Shown here: positions 7,240 through 16,225 of the stretch, piece after piece
Numbering within the stretch: the stretch's first letter is position 1
Layout of the letters: every line of letters begins with the position of its first letter
Origin: an uncultured Marinobacterium sp.
GTDB taxonomy: Bacteria > Pseudomonadota > Gammaproteobacteria > Pseudomonadales > Balneatricaceae
Direction of reading: 5' to 3'
Length of the DNA stretch: 64,000 nucleotides
Assembly: GCA_947501565.1 (NCBI GenBank)
Contig: CANMWJ010000001.1
Span: forward strand, 62,001 to 126,000
Translations under genes and position numbers: made by a program
The notes under the pieces: model-generated
What the model saw: the letters and a program-made list of their open reading frames with translations, nothing else
What the model was told of the DNA's origin: nothing
Database searches by the model: none

Positions 7240-7992
7240 TTATATCAAACCGCGAATACCGTCGAACAACAGCTTGATGCCCGCCAGCGTCAGGAGTCCG
7301 TAACAGATGCGGTAGAACCACTGATCATCCATACGGTGATGCAGGAAACTGCCCAGATAAACACCCAAGGGTGCCAGCGGTGCTAACACCAGAGCGGTGA
7401 GAAGCGTGCTGCTGGTGAACTGACCCAGCCAGAAGTAGGGCACTAGCTTGATGTAGTTGACGGTGGTGAAAAAGATCACGGTGGTCCCGACAAAGGCTGA
7501 CTTATCAAGTTTCAGCGGCAGTAGGTAGATGTTTAGCGGAGCGCCGCCTGCATGTACGCCAAAACTGGTGAAGCCACCGATGACGCCCCAGAAACTGCCG
7601 CGGACGACACTGCGGGACTTGGCTTCGTTTGCGCCTTTGCCACGCAGATGATTGATCACGAAGGAGAGCGCAACCAAACCGATCATCAGTTTGATCTGGG
7701 CGTCGTTGAGGTAGTGAAAGCTAAAGGTGCCGAGCAGGATGCCAAGGAGTGCGGCAGGCAACAGAATCGACAGATGGCTCCAGTCGGCATAACGACGAAA
7801 GCGCAGCACGCCAAAGATATCCATCAGGCAGAGGATCGGCAGCATGATCGCAGCGGCCTGTACCGGAGAGATCACAAACGCCATCATCGGTACAGCCAGC
7901 AGCCCGAGACCGCCTCCAAAGCCGCCTTTGGAGATGCCGGTAATCAGAACGGCAGGGATGGCGAACAGGTAAAACAGGGGTTGATCGATCAC
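7240..7992 (-). CDS. Sulfite exporter TauE/SafE family membrane protein
   Basis: 250-residue inner-membrane protein with about eight hydrophobic segments. The glycine-rich start GISKGGFGGGLGLLAVPMMAFV is the family signature, and the second half repeats it in GFTSFGVHAGGAPLNIYLLPL. Members export sulfite, sulfoacetate or other organosulfur compounds; the substrate here is unknown and no taurine or sulfite genes flank it. The start is GTG at 7990-7992 (GTGATCGATCAA); no in-frame ATG with a better ribosome site is close. It is followed by a hairpin and then trmO in the same direction. Confidence 0.85.
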   Translation of the reverse strand: MIDQPLFYLFAIPAVLITGISKGGFGGGLGLLAVPMMAFVISPVQAAAIMLPILCLMDIFGVLRFRRYADWSHLSILLPAALLGILLGTFSFHYLNDAQIKLMIGLVALSFVINHLRGKGANEAKSRSVVRGSFWGVIGGFTSFGVHAGGAPLNIYLLPLKLDKSAFVGTTVIFFTTVNYIKLVPYFWLGQFTSSTLLTALVLAPLAPLGVYLGSFLHHRMDDQWFYRICYGLLTLAGIKLLFDGIRGLI

Positions 7993-8102
7993 AGGTGATT
8001 CACTTTCTAGGAATGAAAACTCCGGCTTCTGACATGCTAAGAAACCGGAGCTTGGGTGGGGCAGGGTGCCAGTTCAGCCAGGTGAACTGTAGCCCCAGGG
8101 GA

Positions 8103-8846
8103 TCAGTTCAAGACACCGCGCAGGTAGTCTTCGATAACAGATGGATCAAGGGTGTTGTGCTCCAGCGTCAGCGAGAGATAGCCGTCACCACGGAAGGCGC
8201 GATCCAGTTCCAGCAGTACGTGGGTGCAGTCGGCTTCCGGTACGAAGGAGACCTCAATCTCTTTGATACCGAACAGTCCGCCACTTTGTGGGCGGAACTC
8301 CAGCTCCTGATAGGCGCCTGCCGTAGATTGGAAGCCGTCGCCGCGAAGGTATCCCTTCTCAACATCGGCACTGTGAAGGTAGTAACCGCAACTTTCCAGT
8401 GCTCCCACAAACACCCGCATCGCATCGGTTGGCACCACGTTCAGCGGATCCTTATCGGATGCGTCCAGCGCCATATCGATCTCCAGACCGGTTGCGATCC
8501 ATACCTGGCAGCGGTTGTCGTGGCAGTTTAGCGCCGTGATCGGTGTTTCGTGCGGCAGCACACCTTTAAACGGGATAGACAGTACCTCGCCCGGCTCCAG
8601 CGTACGCTGATCGGTCAGTGACCATTTCGCCAGTTTAATGTTCTCCTGAAACTCGCCGTCTTCGGTTTCCACCTCGGCGCGGGTCACCAGCGCGAGTTCA
8701 ACGCCGGAGATATCCTGCTCAACGTCACCCGCAGTGATTTTAATGCTGGCCTGGAATGGTTGGCCCGGCATCAGGGTGTCTGTTTCCAGAATGGTATCGA
8801 CCTTCGCGGCACCGATACCTACGCTGGCGAGAAGTTTCTTAAACAT
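8103..8846 (-). CDS. Spo0M-like arrestin-fold protein
   Basis: 247-residue soluble protein of the Spo0M family (N-terminal arrestin-like fold). Characteristic features are MFKKLLASVGIGAAKVDTILE at the start, the LMPGQPFQASIKITAGDVEQDISGVELALV strand region, a central IPFKGVLPHETPITAL segment, and a C-terminal acidic-hydrophobic part ending DPSVIEDYLRGVLN. In Bacillus, Spo0M affects sporulation and cytoskeletal functions; in Gram-negative bacteria it has no settled role and does not imply sporulation. ATG 8846 is preceded by AAGGA at eight bases. It stands alone between LOG-family and TauE genes, with about 110 bases to the latter. Confidence 0.85.
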   Translation of the reverse strand: MFKKLLASVGIGAAKVDTILETDTLMPGQPFQASIKITAGDVEQDISGVELALVTRAEVETEDGEFQENIKLAKWSLTDQRTLEPGEVLSIPFKGVLPHETPITALNCHDNRCQVWIATGLEIDMALDASDKDPLNVVPTDAMRVFVGALESCGYYLHSADVEKGYLRGDGFQSTAGAYQELEFRPQSGGLFGIKEIEVSFVPEADCTHVLLELDRAFRGDGYLSLTLEHNTLDPSVIEDYLRGVLN

Positions 8847-8889
8847 AGGAAAATCCTTCTTGTGATTAACTCGAATTCGGTACAGCTGC

Positions 8890-9489
8890 TTACACGTTTT
8901 GCAGCTGTGGCCTGAGATCGCTTTGGTCGCGCCACTTGTCGCCGGGTGGCTGGTAGTCCCGGAAGGACTTCAAAATCTTATCTACAGATTCTTCGACGAT
9001 CAGCATCTCAGCGTATTCTTTGCGGATAAAGGCTTGTTGCCGGGCATGGTGGATAAACTCCAGCAGCTTATTATAGAAGCCGGCTACATTGTAGAGCGCG
9101 CAGGGTTTATGGTGGATACCAAGTTGCGCCCAGCACCAGACCTCAAACAGCTCCTCCATGGTACCGGCGCCGCCGGGCATAGCGATAAATCCGTCGGCCA
9201 GTTCCGCCATGGTGGCTTTACGGTGGTGCATGTCCTGTACCGGGATCAGCTCGGATAGCTGCGGGTGAGCAAGCTCTTTCTCGGCTAGCAGCTCGGGCAT
9301 CACACCGATCACTCTGCCGCCCGCACTCAGCGCGCCATCTGCCACGGCCCCCATCAGACCGACGGTGGCACCGCCGTAGATCAGTTCAATATTGTTCTCG
9401 GCAAGGCTGATGCCCAGGTTGTGGGCCGCTTGCATATAGTCGGAACCTTCCGGACCGGGTGAGGAGCCACAAAATACAGCAACTTTCAT
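8890..9489 (-). CDS. LOG family (TIGR00730) nucleotide 5'-monophosphate phosphoribohydrolase
   Basis: 199-residue Rossmann-fold enzyme. The start VAVFCGSSPGPE and the signature MPGGAGTMEELFEVWCWAQLG (PGGxGTxxE) are diagnostic of the LOG (Lonely Guy) family, which cleaves the N-glycosidic bond of nucleoside 5'-monophosphates, including cytokinin ribosides. In free-living bacteria it probably serves nucleotide salvage or turnover. ATG 9489 is followed immediately by the conserved strand. It is transcribed in the same direction as comF (upstream) and the Spo0M-like gene (downstream), with about 40-100 bases between them. Confidence 0.88.
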   Translation of the reverse strand: MKVAVFCGSSPGPEGSDYMQAAHNLGISLAENNIELIYGGATVGLMGAVADGALSAGGRVIGVMPELLAEKELAHPQLSELIPVQDMHHRKATMAELADGFIAMPGGAGTMEELFEVWCWAQLGIHHKPCALYNVAGFYNKLLEFIHHARQQAFIRKEYAEMLIVEESVDKILKSFRDYQPPGDKWRDQSDLRPQLQNV

Positions 9490-9586
9490 GGTAGTCAGTG
9501 AGCCTTTCTCTGTCTGATAGAGTCCATAGTATCGGTTTACCTATGTTGAAACTATATGACGGTTTGGCGCCGTCTGTATAACGGAC

Positions 9587-10273
9587 TCAGTGATCCTTTG
9601 CCGTTCGGACCAGCACCCAGACGGAGATTCGTGTCGCTCCGGCTTTGCGTAATGCCTTACAGATCTCGCGTACGGTGGTGCCGGTGGTCATGACGTCATC
9701 AACCAGGGCAACGGAGCCTGTGGGGAGTGGTTTGCAATCGAAGACGTTGCGCAGGTTCTTTTGTCGGGTGTCCCGATCCAGAGACATCTGGGCTGACGTG
9801 GCGCGGGATTTGGTGAGCAGATCGCGGGCGACCGGGATTTGAAGATGCTCACCCAATAGGTCGGCGAGAATCTCCGCCTGGTTATACCCGCGTTCGCGCA
9901 GGCGTTGTCGGTGCAGAGGCACAGGGATCAGAAGGTCCGGTTTGGGCTCCTTGGTCAGGCTTTTCACCATCAACTGGGCCAGTGCGGCCATATAAACCGG
10001 TCGATTGTGGTATTTGGTCTGCGCGATCAGCTGGTCAATCGGAAACAGATAGTCGAACAGGGCTTCAACCCGATCGAACGTGGGTGGTTTTCGCAGGCAC
10101 TGACGACAGAGCCGGTTGTGAAGTTGCGGCAGTGCACAGCAGGGGCAGCGCGCATGTATCCAGGGAAGGTCCCCCTGACAGGCGTTGCAGATTCCCTCAG
10201 CGGGATCGGTAGGGCCGTGACATAAAATGCATTGGCTAAAAAATGATCTGTGGTAATCCTTGGGTGTGATCAT
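9587..10273 (-). CDS. ComF family phosphoribosyltransferase-like protein
   Basis: 228 residues. The N-terminus has a double zinc-finger-like part with CILC, CNAC, CPCC and CRQC motifs (residues 16-65). The C-terminal half is a PRTase fold with the PRPP loop VALVDDVMTTGTTVRE near residue 190. ComF/GntX proteins are linked to DNA uptake in competent bacteria and to intracellular DNA handling elsewhere; a comEA homologue is also in this window (53.7 kb). The ATG at 10271-10273 has GGGAG about ten bases upstream. The gene is divergent from bioB, and the bioB promoter begins only four bases beyond its start codon, so the two promoters must overlap. Confidence 0.88.
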   Translation of the reverse strand: MITPKDYHRSFFSQCILCHGPTDPAEGICNACQGDLPWIHARCPCCALPQLHNRLCRQCLRKPPTFDRVEALFDYLFPIDQLIAQTKYHNRPVYMAALAQLMVKSLTKEPKPDLLIPVPLHRQRLRERGYNQAEILADLLGEHLQIPVARDLLTKSRATSAQMSLDRDTRQKNLRNVFDCKPLPTGSVALVDDVMTTGTTVREICKALRKAGATRISVWVLVRTAKDH

Positions 10274-10276
10274 TGG

Positions 10277-10304
10277 TTGACAGCTCCCTCTGTCCCTTTA
10301 AAAT
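10277..10304 (+). promoter_or_regulatory. Sigma70 promoter of the bioBFHCD operon
   Basis: TTGACA at 10277-10282 and TAAAAT at 10299-10304 with a 16-base spacer, placing the transcript start near 10311 and giving a leader of about 75 bases before bioB. The -35 box is a perfect consensus. I see no clear BirA-type palindrome over it, so repression by biotin is not evident here. Confidence 0.8.
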
Positions 10305-10385
10305 TGGCTCAATGTGAGCGTGCGGCGTTGTAGCTATCCTTAGCTCCGTCGCAAACTGAAGGATTCTCCGGGGGAAAGAAACACG

Positions 10386-11429
10386 ATGCAAGATAAAACC
10401 GCTATCCGTCATGACTGGACTGAAGCAGAAGTACGCGCTCTGTTTGAGCTGCCGTTTAACGATCTGATGTTCCAGGCGCAGACTGTGCATCGTCAGTACT
10501 TCAATCCCAATGAAGTACAGGTAAGTACCCTGCTGTCGATCAAAACCGGTGCATGCCCGGAAGACTGCAAATACTGTCCGCAGAGTGCCCACTACAGCAC
10601 CGGCCTTGAGAAAGAGCGCCTGCTGGAAGTTGAGCGCGTGGTAGAAAAAGCAAAGCAGGCAAAAGCTTCCGGTTCTAGCCGCTTCTGCATGGGCGCAGCC
10701 TGGAAACACCCGCACGAACGCGATATGCCGTATGTACTGGATATGGTGCGTCAGGTTAAAGAGCTGGGTCTGGAGACCTGCATGACCCTGGGTATGCTGG
10801 ATCAGGACAAAGCGGACCGCTTGGCGGACGCTGGTCTGGACTACTACAACCACAACCTGGACACCTCGCCAGAGTTCTACGACAAAATTATCACCACCCG
10901 TACCTATCAGGATCGACTGGATACCCTGCAGCACGTGCGCGATTCCGGCATGAAGATCTGCTCCGGCGGTATTCTGGGCATGGGTGAAACCGCAACCGAC
11001 CGTATAGGCCTGTTGCGTCAGCTGGCCAACATGCCGGTACAGCCGGAAAGTGTACCGATCAACATGCTGGTTAAAGTCGAAGGTACGCCGCTGGAGAACG
11101 CGGAAGACCTGGATAACCTGGACTTCCTGCGCAGCATCGCTGTAGCGCGTATCATGATGCCAGCGTCCCACGTACGTCTGTCTGCCGGTCGTGAATCCAT
11201 GAGCGATGAGATGCAGGCGATGGCGTTTATGGCCGGTGCCAACTCCATCTTCTACGGCGAGTGTCTGCTGACCACGCCGAACCCGGAAACACACCGTGAC
11301 CTACAGCTGTTCAAGCGTCTGGGTATCAACCCGGAACAGCGCATCTCCGAGAACGACGAGACTCAGGAGCAGGCGATCATGAACGACCTGCAGAAGCAGG
11401 CAGACAGCCAGCACTTCTACGAAGCCTGA
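10386..11429 (+). CDS. bioB: Biotin synthase
   Basis: Radical-SAM enzyme that inserts sulfur into dethiobiotin, the last step of biotin synthesis. 347 residues, the usual length. The [4Fe-4S] triad CxxxCxxC is C57/C61/C64 in [10 protein letters not shown]. The ligands of the sacrificial [2Fe-2S] cluster are in [19 protein letters not shown] and [12 protein letters not shown], with the Arg in RLSAGRE. ATG 10386 follows a GGGGGAAAG ribosome site. First gene of bioB-bioF-bioH-bioC-bioD. A stable RNA hairpin separates it from bioF. Confidence 0.98.
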   Translation: MQDKTAIRHDWTEAEVRALFELPFNDLMFQAQTVHRQYFNPNEVQVSTLLSIKTGACPEDCKYCPQSAHYSTGLEKERLLEVERVVEKAKQAKASGSSRFCMGAAWKHPHERDMPYVLDMVRQVKELGLETCMTLGMLDQDKADRLADAGLDYYNHNLDTSPEFYDKIITTRTYQDRLDTLQHVRDSGMKICSGGILGMGETATDRIGLLRQLANMPVQPESVPINMLVKVEGTPLENAEDLDNLDFLRSIAVARIMMPASHVRLSAGRESMSDEMQAMAFMAGANSIFYGECLLTTPNPETHRDLQLFKRLGINPEQRISENDETQEQAIMNDLQKQADSQHFYEA

Positions 11430-11444
11430 TCGCACCATTCCTGC

Positions 11445-11473
11445 GCAGGCCCTTTGGTATTTTAAGGGCCTGC
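11445..11473 (+). repeat. Hairpin in the bioB-bioF intergenic region
   Basis: A ten-base-pair perfect stem GCAGGCCCTT/AAGGGCCTGC with a nine-base loop. No U-run follows (CACTCTCC), so it is better read as a 3' stabiliser of bioB mRNA or a processing site than as a terminator. Confidence 0.65.
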
Positions 11474-11501
11474 CACTCTCCTCAGTTGATCGGATCTGTT
11501 T

Positions 11502-12659
11502 ATGTCATTTGATCAGTTACGGGATGAACTGACCGCCCGTAAAGCGCAATCCCTCTACCGCCAGCGTCGTATGCTGGAAAGTCCACAGGAACCTGAAGTG
11601 CAGGTGGATGGTAAAAACTATCTGGCCTTTTGTTCCAACGATTACCTTGGCCTTGCCAATCACCCCGATGTGATCCAGGCGCTGAAAGACGGTGCTGATA
11701 AATACGGTGTCGGCGGTGGTGCCTCTCATCTGGTGAACGGCCACAGCCAGGCGCACCATGAACTGGAAGAGGCGCTGGCTGAGTTCACCGGACGACCGCG
11801 TGCCTTGCTGTTCTCCACCGGTTATATGGCCAACATTGGAGCGGTAAACGGCCTGCTCGATAAGCGCGATGCAGTGTTTCAGGACCGTATCAACCACGCC
11901 TCCTTGCTGGACGCCGGCCTGCTTAGCGGCGCCCGCTTTCAGCGTTACCTGCACAACGATGCCCAGAGCCTGGAACAGAAGCTGGCGCGCAGTGAAGCGC
12001 GCCGTAAGCTGGTGGTTACCGATGGCGTATTCAGCATGGACGGCGACATCGCCGAATTGCCTGAGATCTGCGAGAGAGCGAAAAAACATGATGCCTGGGT
12101 GATGGTGGATGATGCTCACGGCTTTGGTTGCGTTGGCAAAGGCGGACGCGGTTGTGTTGAGCATTTCGGCCTGGGGCAGGATGACGTGCAGGTGCTTGTG
12201 GGTACGCTGGGTAAAGCCTTTGGTACTGCAGGGGCGTTTGTTGCCGGCAGCGAAGAGCTGATCGAAACACTGGTTCAGCACGCCCGCACCTATATCTACA
12301 CTACAAGCATGCCACCCGCAGTCGCGATGGCGACCCTGACCAGCCTGAAAATCCTGCGTGACGAAGAGTGGCGCCGGGAGAAGTTGGCGGCGCTGATCAA
12401 GCAGTTCCGCGACGGCTGCGAACAGCTAGGCCTGGAGCTGATGGATTCACCAACACCGATTCAGCCGATCATGGTTGGCGATTCTGCCGAGGCGATGCGT
12501 ATGAGTGCGGCGATTGAAGCGGAAGGGATCTTTATCGGTGCGATCCGTCCACCGACGGTACCTCAGGGTAGTGCGCGCTTACGCGTGACCTTCAGTGCGA
12601 GCCATACAGAAGCGCAGGTGACCCGTTTGCTGGATGTACTGGAGAAGGTGAGCCGATGA
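11502..12659 (+). CDS. bioF: 8-amino-7-oxononanoate synthase
   Basis: PLP-dependent alpha-oxoamine synthase condensing pimeloyl-ACP with alanine to give KAPA. 385 residues. Landmarks: the [12 protein letters not shown] substrate region (residue 47 on), the glycine-rich [19 protein letters not shown] (D203, H206) that contacts PLP, and the Schiff-base Lys K238 in [15 protein letters not shown] 11502 starts [10 protein letters not shown], a typical N-terminus; the ribosome site is weak. It overlaps bioH by four bases (ATGA). Confidence 0.97.
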   Translation: MSFDQLRDELTARKAQSLYRQRRMLESPQEPEVQVDGKNYLAFCSNDYLGLANHPDVIQALKDGADKYGVGGGASHLVNGHSQAHHELEEALAEFTGRPRALLFSTGYMANIGAVNGLLDKRDAVFQDRINHASLLDAGLLSGARFQRYLHNDAQSLEQKLARSEARRKLVVTDGVFSMDGDIAELPEICERAKKHDAWVMVDDAHGFGCVGKGGRGCVEHFGLGQDDVQVLVGTLGKAFGTAGAFVAGSEELIETLVQHARTYIYTTSMPPAVAMATLTSLKILRDEEWRREKLAALIKQFRDGCEQLGLELMDSPTPIQPIMVGDSAEAMRMSAAIEAEGIFIGAIRPPTVPQGSARLRVTFSASHTEAQVTRLLDVLEKVSR

Positions 12660-13426
12660 TTGAGTTATACACAGAGCAGCGGGGCAATCCTGATAAACCT
12701 GAACTGGTGTTGTTGCATGGCTGGGGTATGAACTCCAATGTCTGGCAGTCGGTGTTACCGCTGTTGGAACCCCATTTCAGCATCACTCTGATCGATCTGC
12801 CTGGACTGGGTCAGTCGCCTGCACTGGACAGCTTCATCTTTGATTCGGTCGTGGATGCACTGCTGGCTGCCGCGCCAGCGCGCGCACACTGGTTGGGCTG
12901 GTCCCTGGGTGGTCAGCTGGCGGTGGCTGCAGCCGCTAAAGCACCTGAGCGCATCAGCGCGTTGGTGATGGTGGCGTCGAACCCATGTTTTGTTGCCCGT
13001 GATGACTGGGCCAGCGCGATGGATACCGAAACCTATACCGGTTTCAAAACTGCTCTGGATGAGAATCCTGCCAAAACCCTGACCCGCTTTATTATGCTGC
13101 AGACACAGGGAGCAGAGGCCGGGCGCGAAACCCTTAAGCTTCTGAAACAGTTGGTTAAAGCGGATTCCCCCACCGCGCTGGCGCCTGCGTTAACCTTGCT
13201 GGAAACCGATGCGCGTAGCGCACTTGGAGAGCTGTCTCAACCCGTACTGCTGCAGTTTGGTGAAAAAGATCTGCTGGTACCGGTGGCTGCTGCAGAGGGG
13301 TGTGCACAGCTCAACCCGTCTGCGAAAACGTCTGTCTTTGAAGGAGCGGGGCATCTGCCATTTATCTCCCATGCCGACCAGTGGTGTGGCGAGGTGGTCA
13401 GCTTCCTGTCCGAGGTCCCTGCATGA
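12656..13426 (+). CDS. bioH: Pimeloyl-[ACP] methyl ester esterase BioH
   Basis: Alpha/beta hydrolase that removes the methyl group from pimeloyl-ACP methyl ester after BioC-directed chain growth. 256 residues. The oxyanion motif is [12 protein letters not shown]; the nucleophile is S83 in LGWSLGGQ (GxSxG); the catalytic Asp lies in [10 protein letters not shown] and the His in [14 protein letters not shown] overlaps join it to bioF upstream and bioC downstream, a tightly coupled set. Being inside the biotin operon, not elsewhere as in Escherichia coli, strengthens the assignment. Confidence 0.96.
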   Translation: MIELYTEQRGNPDKPELVLLHGWGMNSNVWQSVLPLLEPHFSITLIDLPGLGQSPALDSFIFDSVVDALLAAAPARAHWLGWSLGGQLAVAAAAKAPERISALVMVASNPCFVARDDWASAMDTETYTGFKTALDENPAKTLTRFIMLQTQGAEAGRETLKLLKQLVKADSPTALAPALTLLETDARSALGELSQPVLLQFGEKDLLVPVAAAEGCAQLNPSAKTSVFEGAGHLPFISHADQWCGEVVSFLSEVPA

Positions 13427-14220
13427 GTCCGGCGTCTTTCGACAAAAAACGCGTCGCAGACTCCTTCAGTCGTGCCGCCTGCACCTATGACTCCGTTGCA
13501 GAGCTGCAGCGCGATGTGGGCCACGAGCTGCTAAAACGTTTGCCGGAGACAACACCCGATATAGTGATGGATCTGGGCAGTGGTACGGGGTACTTCACAC
13601 CGTTTCTGAAACAGCGTTATCCACAAGCGTTTACGATCAGCCTGGATCTGGCCGAAGGGATGTTGCATTACTCCCGTGAGCAGCGTCCGCTGGACGATAC
13701 CGTGTGGCTGTGTGGTGATGCGGAGTCTTTACCGTTGGCAGATAACTCGGTGGACCTGATCTTTACCAGTCTGGCAATCCAGTGGTGCGAGCAGACCGAT
13801 AAGTTGTTTGCAGAGATCGCACGTGTTCTGAAACCGGCTGGGCGTTTTATCTTCAGTACTCTGGGGCCTGATACCCTGCATGAGTTGCGCACCGCCTGGG
13901 CCGATGTTGACGATCAGGTACATGTGAACCGTTTTATCGACTGGGAAGAGCTGCGCAGGGATCTGCCCGATCTCCTGCATGTGGATAGCTTCGAGACCGA
14001 ATACCGCGTCTGTCGTTATACACGTTTGCGCGAACTGACCAACGAGTTGAAAGGGATCGGTGCGCACAATATGAATGCCGGGCAACCCTCGGGCCTGACC
14101 GGCCGCGCACGCGTACGCGCTTTTACCGCCGCTTACGAAGCGCAGCGTCATGCGGACGGTTATCTTCCGGCTACCTACCACGTCTACTATGGCGTGTTCT
14201 CCAAACAACAAACCAATTAA
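13423..14220 (+). CDS. bioC: Malonyl-[ACP] O-methyltransferase BioC
   Basis: SAM-dependent methyltransferase that caps malonyl-ACP so the fatty-acid machinery can build the pimeloyl chain. 265 residues from ATG 13423, which overlaps the bioH stop (ATGA). The N-terminus DKKRVADSFSRAACTYDSVAELQRDVG is the BioC hallmark. Motif I is MDLGSGTGYFTPFL, followed by SLDLAEGML and GDAESLPLADNSVDLIFTSLAIQWC. An upstream in-frame GTG at 13381 is rejected because it lies deep inside bioH. Confidence 0.96.
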   Translation: MSPASFDKKRVADSFSRAACTYDSVAELQRDVGHELLKRLPETTPDIVMDLGSGTGYFTPFLKQRYPQAFTISLDLAEGMLHYSREQRPLDDTVWLCGDAESLPLADNSVDLIFTSLAIQWCEQTDKLFAEIARVLKPAGRFIFSTLGPDTLHELRTAWADVDDQVHVNRFIDWEELRRDLPDLLHVDSFETEYRVCRYTRLRELTNELKGIGAHNMNAGQPSGLTGRARVRAFTAAYEAQRHADGYLPATYHVYYGVFSKQQTN

Positions 14221-14232
14221 GCGATTTAAACG

Positions 14233-14922
14233 ATGGCAAAGCGTAGTTTCTTCATTACCGGTACCGACACTGACGCGGGTAAAACTGTTGTGACAGCTGG
14301 TCTTCTGGCTGCCGCCAATAAACTCGGTAAGCGCACTATCGGTTTGAAACCGGTTGCGGCAGGCTGCGAGCGCACAGAGGAAGGGTTGCGTAACTCCGAT
14401 GCCCTGCTGTTACAGCAGACCGCCAGCGTTGAACTGAGCTATGAGCAGGTCAATCCGATCGCATTTGAACCGCCCATTGCGCCGCATATTGCCGCGATGG
14501 ATGAGAACCGCGTGCTGTCAGGTGATCGTATTGCTGCATTTTGCCGTGGCGCAATGATGCAACCTGCTGATCTGGTGCTGGTGGAAGGAGCGGGCGGCTG
14601 GCGTGTACCGTTAAGTTACCGCGAGACCATGGCGCAGATCCCCAAATCGTTGCAGGTACCAGTGATTCTGGTGGTGGGTATGAAGCTGGGCTGTATTAAC
14701 CATGCCCTGATGACCGCCGAGAGCATCGCACGTGACGGCATTCCGCTGGCGGGTTGGATCGCCAACAAAGTGGACCCGGAGATGAGCTGTTACGATGAGA
14801 ACCGCGACACTATCGTTAACATGCTGCGTGCGCCGCTGCTGGCGGAGGTTCCTCATCTTGAGGATCCCACCCCTGAGCAGATCGCAGAGTTTATTGATGC
14901 GGATCGCCTTTTCGCTGGCTAA
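14233..14922 (+). CDS. bioD: ATP-dependent dethiobiotin synthetase
   Basis: Carboxylates DAPA to close the ureido ring of dethiobiotin using ATP and CO2. 229 residues. The P-loop is ITGTDTDAGKT (residues 7-17), then GLKPVAAGCE, VEGAGGWRVPL and GMKLGCINHALMT. Last gene of the biotin operon, 12 bases after bioC. No strong terminator is visible in the 90 bases that follow, so some read-through into the 15-kb genes is possible. Confidence 0.97.
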   Translation: MAKRSFFITGTDTDAGKTVVTAGLLAAANKLGKRTIGLKPVAAGCERTEEGLRNSDALLLQQTASVELSYEQVNPIAFEPPIAPHIAAMDENRVLSGDRIAAFCRGAMMQPADLVLVEGAGGWRVPLSYRETMAQIPKSLQVPVILVVGMKLGCINHALMTAESIARDGIPLAGWIANKVDPEMSCYDENRDTIVNMLRAPLLAEVPHLEDPTPEQIAEFIDADRLFAG

Positions 14923-15012
14923 TTTCTGTACGTTTCCCGCTTTTGATCTACAATACTTCGTTGAGATCATCTGATAGCTCGCAGTAATAGGTAAAAGGAA
15001 AGGGGAACAACT

Positions 15013-15276
15013 ATGAACGTCAGCAATGCGTTGCAGTCCGGCGTGATCGGTATCAACCGGACACTGGATAATGTGGCCAAAGCGTCTGGCGATCTGCACG
15101 GTAGTGGTAAGCCGGAGCAGCCTCAGGAGGCAACCGGACGTGAACCGCAGTCTCTGTCTGCCGTAAAAGATACTACCGTTCAGGGAACTGAAGCGGCCAC
15201 TACCAAGGTGGTGACCGAGACCTCTGAGGCTGAATCGCCGGAGAAAGTCGGCGGTAATATCAATATCCACGTATAA
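15013..15276 (+). CDS. Small protein with a flagellar-rod-like N-terminus
   Basis: Unassigned protein of 87 residues. Residues 1-28 (ALQSGVIGINRTLDNVAKAS) form an amphipathic helix resembling the N-terminal segment of flagellar rod/hook proteins. The rest is polar, rich in Thr, Glu, Ser and Gly and probably disordered, ending GGNINIHV. It has a strong ribosome site (AAGGAAAGGGG) and lies three bases before the SprA-type metalloprotease gene, so the two form an operon. No flagellar genes lie in the window, so resemblance to a rod protein is only a structural hint. It could be a secreted or surface-associated partner of the protease. Confidence 0.65.
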   Translation: MNVSNALQSGVIGINRTLDNVAKASGDLHGSGKPEQPQEATGREPQSLSAVKDTTVQGTEAATTKVVTETSEAESPEKVGGNINIHV

Positions 15277-15279
15277 ACG

Positions 15280-16176
15280 ATGGAACTGTCTGGCGTAAAT
15301 TCCACGACTCTCTACTCCTCAGCGGTGGGGCGCCCCGCTGCTGAAACAGCTGTGCCTGCGACTCCACCGGCCTCGCAGAGTGCAGCGCCACCTGCCAACG
15401 AAAAACTTCCCTCCGAATCGCACGTCCATGCTGCCGATAAAGCCGCGCCCAGTGCAGATGACAAGACGGCCAAATCTGATGAGCAGCAGGAGACGGCGAG
15501 CGGTCTTACACAGGAGGAGCTGCAACAGGTTGAGCAGCTGGAGACACGTGACCGGGAGGTTCGCCAGCACGAACAGGCTCACGCCAGCGTTGGCGGACAA
15601 TACACCGGTGCCCCGCAGCTAGACTACACGCGCGGCCCGGATGGTCGTTTGTACGCAACCAGCGGTGAGGTCAGTGTCGACACCTCGGCCATACCCGATG
15701 ACCCTCAGGCCACTATTGAAAAGATGCAGACGGTGATTCGCGCGGCTTTGGCGCCAGTTGAACCGTCCTCTCAGGACCGGCAGGTTGCGGCCAAAGCACA
15801 GGCGATTCTGGCAGAAGCGATGGCGGAAGTGGCGCAGGGGGAGGAAACCCAGAAAGGTGAAGATGAGGACTCTGCAGAGTCTACAGAGGAAGCGCAGGGT
15901 GTAGCGTCGGGAGATCAGTCCCGTTCAGCGCTTGATACCGCACCGGATAAAGCGACAGAAAACAAAAACGGCATGGATAATAGCGAGGCGCTTGCCGCGA
16001 GAGCGCCGCAGTCCGAAGGTCCGTTACGCTCGTTTAGCGAGCAACAGTTGGAAGACTCTCCACTGCTGGGGGCGTCAGTCGAATCGCTGCATAAGGAGAT
16101 GGAGCGCAGGCTGGTGGATACCGGCGTGTTTACTAAAGTCTTTCCCGAAGGCAGCCTGGTTCAGCAGCAGGTCTGA
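15280..16176 (+). CDS. SprA-related putative metalloprotease (CJM1_0395 family)
   Basis: 298 residues. The N-terminal 75 residues are Pro/Ala/Ser-rich and disordered. The conserved core (about 78-185) runs [35 protein letters not shown], where HEQAH is the zinc HExxH motif, then [18 protein letters not shown] and a helical segment up to [11 protein letters not shown]. The acidic tail (190-298) is low-complexity. Only the core is conserved in the family, whose function is unknown. There is no signal peptide. It is translated right after the small rod-like protein, three bases downstream. Confidence 0.8.
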   Translation: MELSGVNSTTLYSSAVGRPAAETAVPATPPASQSAAPPANEKLPSESHVHAADKAAPSADDKTAKSDEQQETASGLTQEELQQVEQLETRDREVRQHEQAHASVGGQYTGAPQLDYTRGPDGRLYATSGEVSVDTSAIPDDPQATIEKMQTVIRAALAPVEPSSQDRQVAAKAQAILAEAMAEVAQGEETQKGEDEDSAESTEEAQGVASGDQSRSALDTAPDKATENKNGMDNSEALAARAPQSEGPLRSFSEQQLEDSPLLGASVESLHKEMERRLVDTGVFTKVFPEGSLVQQQV

Positions 16177-16225
16177 TCCACCGAACCCTTTCGCCGATTT
16201 TCCTCAGCTACTCTTCTCTTTTACT

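Noticed and set aside
8103-8846. Evidence of sporulation from the Spo0M-like gene
   Set aside because: Spo0M-like proteins are widespread in non-sporulating Gram-negative bacteria, and nothing else in the window relates to sporulation.
8890-9489. Plant-hormone (cytokinin) biosynthesis cluster around the LOG-family gene
   Set aside because: No isopentenyl transferase or related gene is near; LOG-family enzymes are common in bacteria with general nucleotide roles.
9587-10273. A natural-competence locus from comF together with the comEA-type gene
   Set aside because: The two lie 43 kb apart, and comEC, pilus and regulatory genes are absent here. Competence cannot be claimed from these two alone.
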